Below, in pieces: positions 62,220-64,000 of a stretch of DNA of 64,000 nt. The position numbers and the translations under genes were made by a program. The stretch is taken from the NCBI RefSeq assembly GCF_001423405.1, contig NZ_LMNS01000037.1, positions 124,001 to 188,000 of the forward strand. The letters are read 5' to 3'. The notes under the pieces are model-generated. The model saw only the letters and a list, made by a program, of their open reading frames with translations, did no database searches and was not told the DNA's origin. Source of the DNA: Methylobacterium sp. Leaf123. Its GTDB lineage: Bacteria > Pseudomonadota > Alphaproteobacteria > Rhizobiales > Beijerinckiaceae. Position 1 is the first letter of the stretch. Each line of letters starts with the position of its first letter.

Positions 62220-62945
62220 ATGACCAGGGCGGGGCCGGACAGGGACGCCGGACGGGTCGATGCGGTCCGTGAGCGCATGGCGAGGCCGTCCCGGCGCAAG
62301 GTCCGGACGAAGGACTTCGAGTTCTTCAAGGACCACGCCCGCGCCACGTTCGAGCGTCTTGCTGCCGACGACCCGAGGAACGGGTTCTTCGATGCCGTGT
62401 ACTCGCTCCGCGTGACGCCCGGCGGCGCGATGGGCGGCCTGGACCGGCGTCTCGTCGAGGTGTTCTACGGCAACCGTCCTATCGAGGCGGTTGAGGAATT
62501 CGTCTCGCGCGAGGGGCGAGAGCCCCGGTTGCAGGAACGATTCCTGGCCGAGCACGGCGCGTGCCTGTTCTACCAGCGCATGGACAGCGGCGTGGTGATG
62601 GTCGGCCTGCGCCCGGCAGGCTCGGAGGGGTTCCGGCGACGGGAACAGATGATCCTGCTGGAATGGGTGCGCGCGCCCGACGTGCTGCGGCGGAGGGCGG
62701 CGCCGGAACGGCACTGGCGGGCGTTCATGTCATACATGGAGTGCACCAGCCTGGAGGGCGAGCCAACCTTCGTCGACCGTGCGCGGGTGTGGTGGCTGCT
62801 GTTCATGCGGCCCACGGTCGTGGGCGGGACTTACGTCACGGCGCTGTGCTGGCTGGCCGGGGCCACGGTGGCCCGGTACGCGCTGACCGTCGGCCTGAGC
62901 GGGTTCCTGCTGGCCATCGTGCAGTGGCTGCTGGCCCCGGCCTAG
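62220..62945 (+). CDS. hypothetical protein with C-terminal membrane segments
   Basis: A 241-residue protein. The N-terminal 175 residues are soluble and charged (RTKDFEFFKDHARATFERLAADD…VEVFYGNRPIEAVEEFVSREGRE). The last 50 contain two hydrophobic helices (TVVGGTYVTALCWLAGATVARYAL and TVGLSGFLLAIVQWLLAPA). No family recognised. It may be a cargo gene of the mobilisable element. Confidence 0.65.
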   Translation: MTRAGPDRDAGRVDAVRERMARPSRRKVRTKDFEFFKDHARATFERLAADDPRNGFFDAVYSLRVTPGGAMGGLDRRLVEVFYGNRPIEAVEEFVSREGREPRLQERFLAEHGACLFYQRMDSGVVMVGLRPAGSEGFRRREQMILLEWVRAPDVLRRRAAPERHWRAFMSYMECTSLEGEPTFVDRARVWWLLFMRPTVVGGTYVTALCWLAGATVARYALTVGLSGFLLAIVQWLLAPA

Positions 62946-63206
62946 CCGGGCCGGGGGGCGCCAGCAGCGCCCTCCCGTGTAGGGCGATTGTCAGGAAACC
63001 GTCGGGAAACCGTCGGGCCCTGGCCCTCCACCCTACGCGTTCCGGGTTGTCGGGCTAGAAACCGGCTGGTTCTAACCCATTGATTTCCACCGATCCCGGT
63101 TCAACCCGATCCGTTCCGATGCGGTCCCGTCCCTTTGAGAGAGGGCTAACCTCCGGGAAACCTCCGGGAAGTTTTTTGGCCGTTTCCATGTGCTCCGACC
63201 GGTACC
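62946..63206. other. repeat-containing gap before the edge regulator
   Basis: About 260 bp without a gene. It has short repeats of the form GGGAAACCGTCGG (twice in tandem near 63000) and CCTCCGGGAA (twice near 63150), plus CGATCCCGGTTCAACCCG-like variation near 63090. These could be binding sites for the regulator that reads toward them. Confidence 0.5.
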
Positions 63207-63761
63207 TTAGCCGGCTCGCGCAGAGCCTTCCAGATACCAGCGGCGTCCCTCGCAGCGGACCAATCCGGCAGCCCGCAGGACGGCCTTGGCGGCCTCCTCG
63301 GCCCCCGATCTGATGCCGCGCCCCTGAACCACCTTCGACATCTCGTGACCGGAAAGGCCGTCGCCCCCTGCCTCCCTCAAGGCGCTGAGAACCGCCTGCA
63401 TCGCCTCCGCCGCCCGGGTGCCTGCCGGTTGCTGTGCACTGGGTCGAGTTCTTGCATCTCGCTCCGCCACTTCCTCCACGCGCCTACCCAGGCCATCAAT
63501 CGCCACGACCAAGTCCGCGATCGACGGCGCAGGCTTGGTCGGTGATGCTGCTTCGGAGACCTTCCGGGCCGCAACCGAAATGCCTCGGGCCGCAAGGAAG
63601 CTCTCGGCTGCCTCGGTGTAGGCGTCGCTGGTGAAGCGGTACCCACCGTCGAGTGTGGCCTGCTCCATCGCCCGGTGCACATCGGGCGGGATGTAGATCA
63701 TCACCTTCCGCTTGCTGGCTGGCGCCGGCTCCGAACTCGTATTGCTGCTCGACCGAGGCAT
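63207..63761 (-). CDS. ribbon-helix-helix regulator with C-terminal winged helix
   Basis: A 184-residue protein. Residues about 18-58 read KRKVMIYIPPDVHRAMEQATLDGGYRF, resembling the ribbon-helix-helix fold of ParG/CopG-type plasmid regulators. A linker follows. The C-terminal domain AVLSALREAGGDGLSGHEMSK and AAKAVLRAAGLVRCEGRRWYL is a winged helix. The region upstream of the ATG contains several copies of GACAGC(A/T)(A/T)GCTGTC, which it probably binds. The design is common in partition and copy-control proteins of alphaproteobacterial plasmids and integrative elements. Confidence 0.68.
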   Translation of the reverse strand: MPRSSSNTSSEPAPASKRKVMIYIPPDVHRAMEQATLDGGYRFTSDAYTEAAESFLAARGISVAARKVSEAASPTKPAPSIADLVVAIDGLGRRVEEVAERDARTRPSAQQPAGTRAAEAMQAVLSALREAGGDGLSGHEMSKVVQGRGIRSGAEEAAKAVLRAAGLVRCEGRRWYLEGSARAG

Positions 63762-63781
63762 GCCGTCCAGCCCGCTGCACC

Positions 63782-63930
63782 GACAGCAAGCTGTCTCGCA
63801 GGCTTACCGTTAAAGCCGCGTCACCGCACGGACTGCGAACGGTACGACGCGACAGCACCAGCATGACAGCTTGCTGTCTCACTGGTGCTCGACCCGATAT
63901 TCCCAAAGCAAGCTGTCATGCTGTCGGTGC
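63782..63930. promoter_or_regulatory. palindromic repeat cluster upstream of the ribbon-helix-helix gene
   Basis: GACAGCAAGCTGTC at 63782-63795, GACAGCTTGCTGTC (a perfect palindrome) at 63865-63878, and AGCAAGCTGTCATGCTGTC at about 63907-63925. A GCACCA…TGGTGC inverted pair surrounds the middle copy. The cluster lies 20-170 bp upstream of the regulator gene, as an autoregulatory operator or centromere-like site would. Confidence 0.7.
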
Positions 63931-64000
63931 ATCCGTACCGTCAGGTTTCGGATGGCAGCCTCTCGCGGAGAAGCTTACCTCCACGGCTCCCGCTCGTCTG

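Overview
The window looks like a chromosome segment, or a large integrated region, of a high-GC alphaproteobacterium, most probably Methylobacterium/Methylorubrum. The grounds are inference from GC-rich codon use, the set of core genes at the left edge, and flagellins of the alphaproteobacterial DUF1522 type. No 16S rRNA or other taxonomic marker is present.

Layout. (1) 1-7.3 kb is ordinary core genome on the minus strand: a HAD phosphatase (cut by the window edge), a secreted PsiF-like protein, an RluA-family pseudouridine synthase, an Hsp70-like ATPase, an M32 carboxypeptidase and RarA, ending at tRNA-Ser(CGA). (2) 7.3-24.3 kb is a defence island directly behind that tRNA. It holds an HNH nuclease, a decayed recombinase-like gene, and a tightly overlapping trio (Dam-like methylase, 987-residue N6 methyltransferase, PD-(D/E)XK-type nuclease). 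A GmrSD-type DUF262/DUF1524 nuclease stands divergent to an ankyrin protein. A second trio follows (MmeI-like methyltransferase, SF2 helicase, GIY-YIG/T5orf172 nuclease). (3) 24.3-30.4 kb carries a DUF2235 (Tle1-like) hydrolase, several secreted or membrane proteins of unknown role, and an Omp25/31-type beta-barrel protein. (4) 30.8-35.0 kb and 50.6-53.9 kb are two mirror-image copies of one cassette: a FimB/FimE-sized tyrosine recombinase, an AraC-family regulator and a 431-residue flagellin. Upstream of each recombinase lies a pair of near-palindromic sites about 132-135 bp apart. (5) Between the two cassettes are an XRE regulator divergent from a DnaQ-like exonuclease, a Tn7-like transposition module (TnsA-like pair, TnsB, TnsC, TniQ), a phage-type integrase, a third flagellin and a run of small secreted proteins and lipoproteins. 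(6) 54.1-64 kb holds a PilZ protein, a MobC-relaxase mobilisation module, an Xis-like protein with an integrase, a GNAT protein with a small partner, a frameshifted gene, and at the edge a ribbon-helix-helix regulator with its own operator repeats.

The most interesting feature is the mirrored recombinase/AraC/flagellin cassette. Each recombinase is preceded by two similar 21-bp near-palindromes at almost equal spacing. Their central bases point in opposite directions, as expected for a small invertible switch of the fim type. The two copies also face each other, so recombination between them could invert the intervening 22.7 kb. I infer a flagellar phase-variation or antigen-switching system; inversion itself cannot be seen in one static sequence. 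The two defence trios are the second priority.
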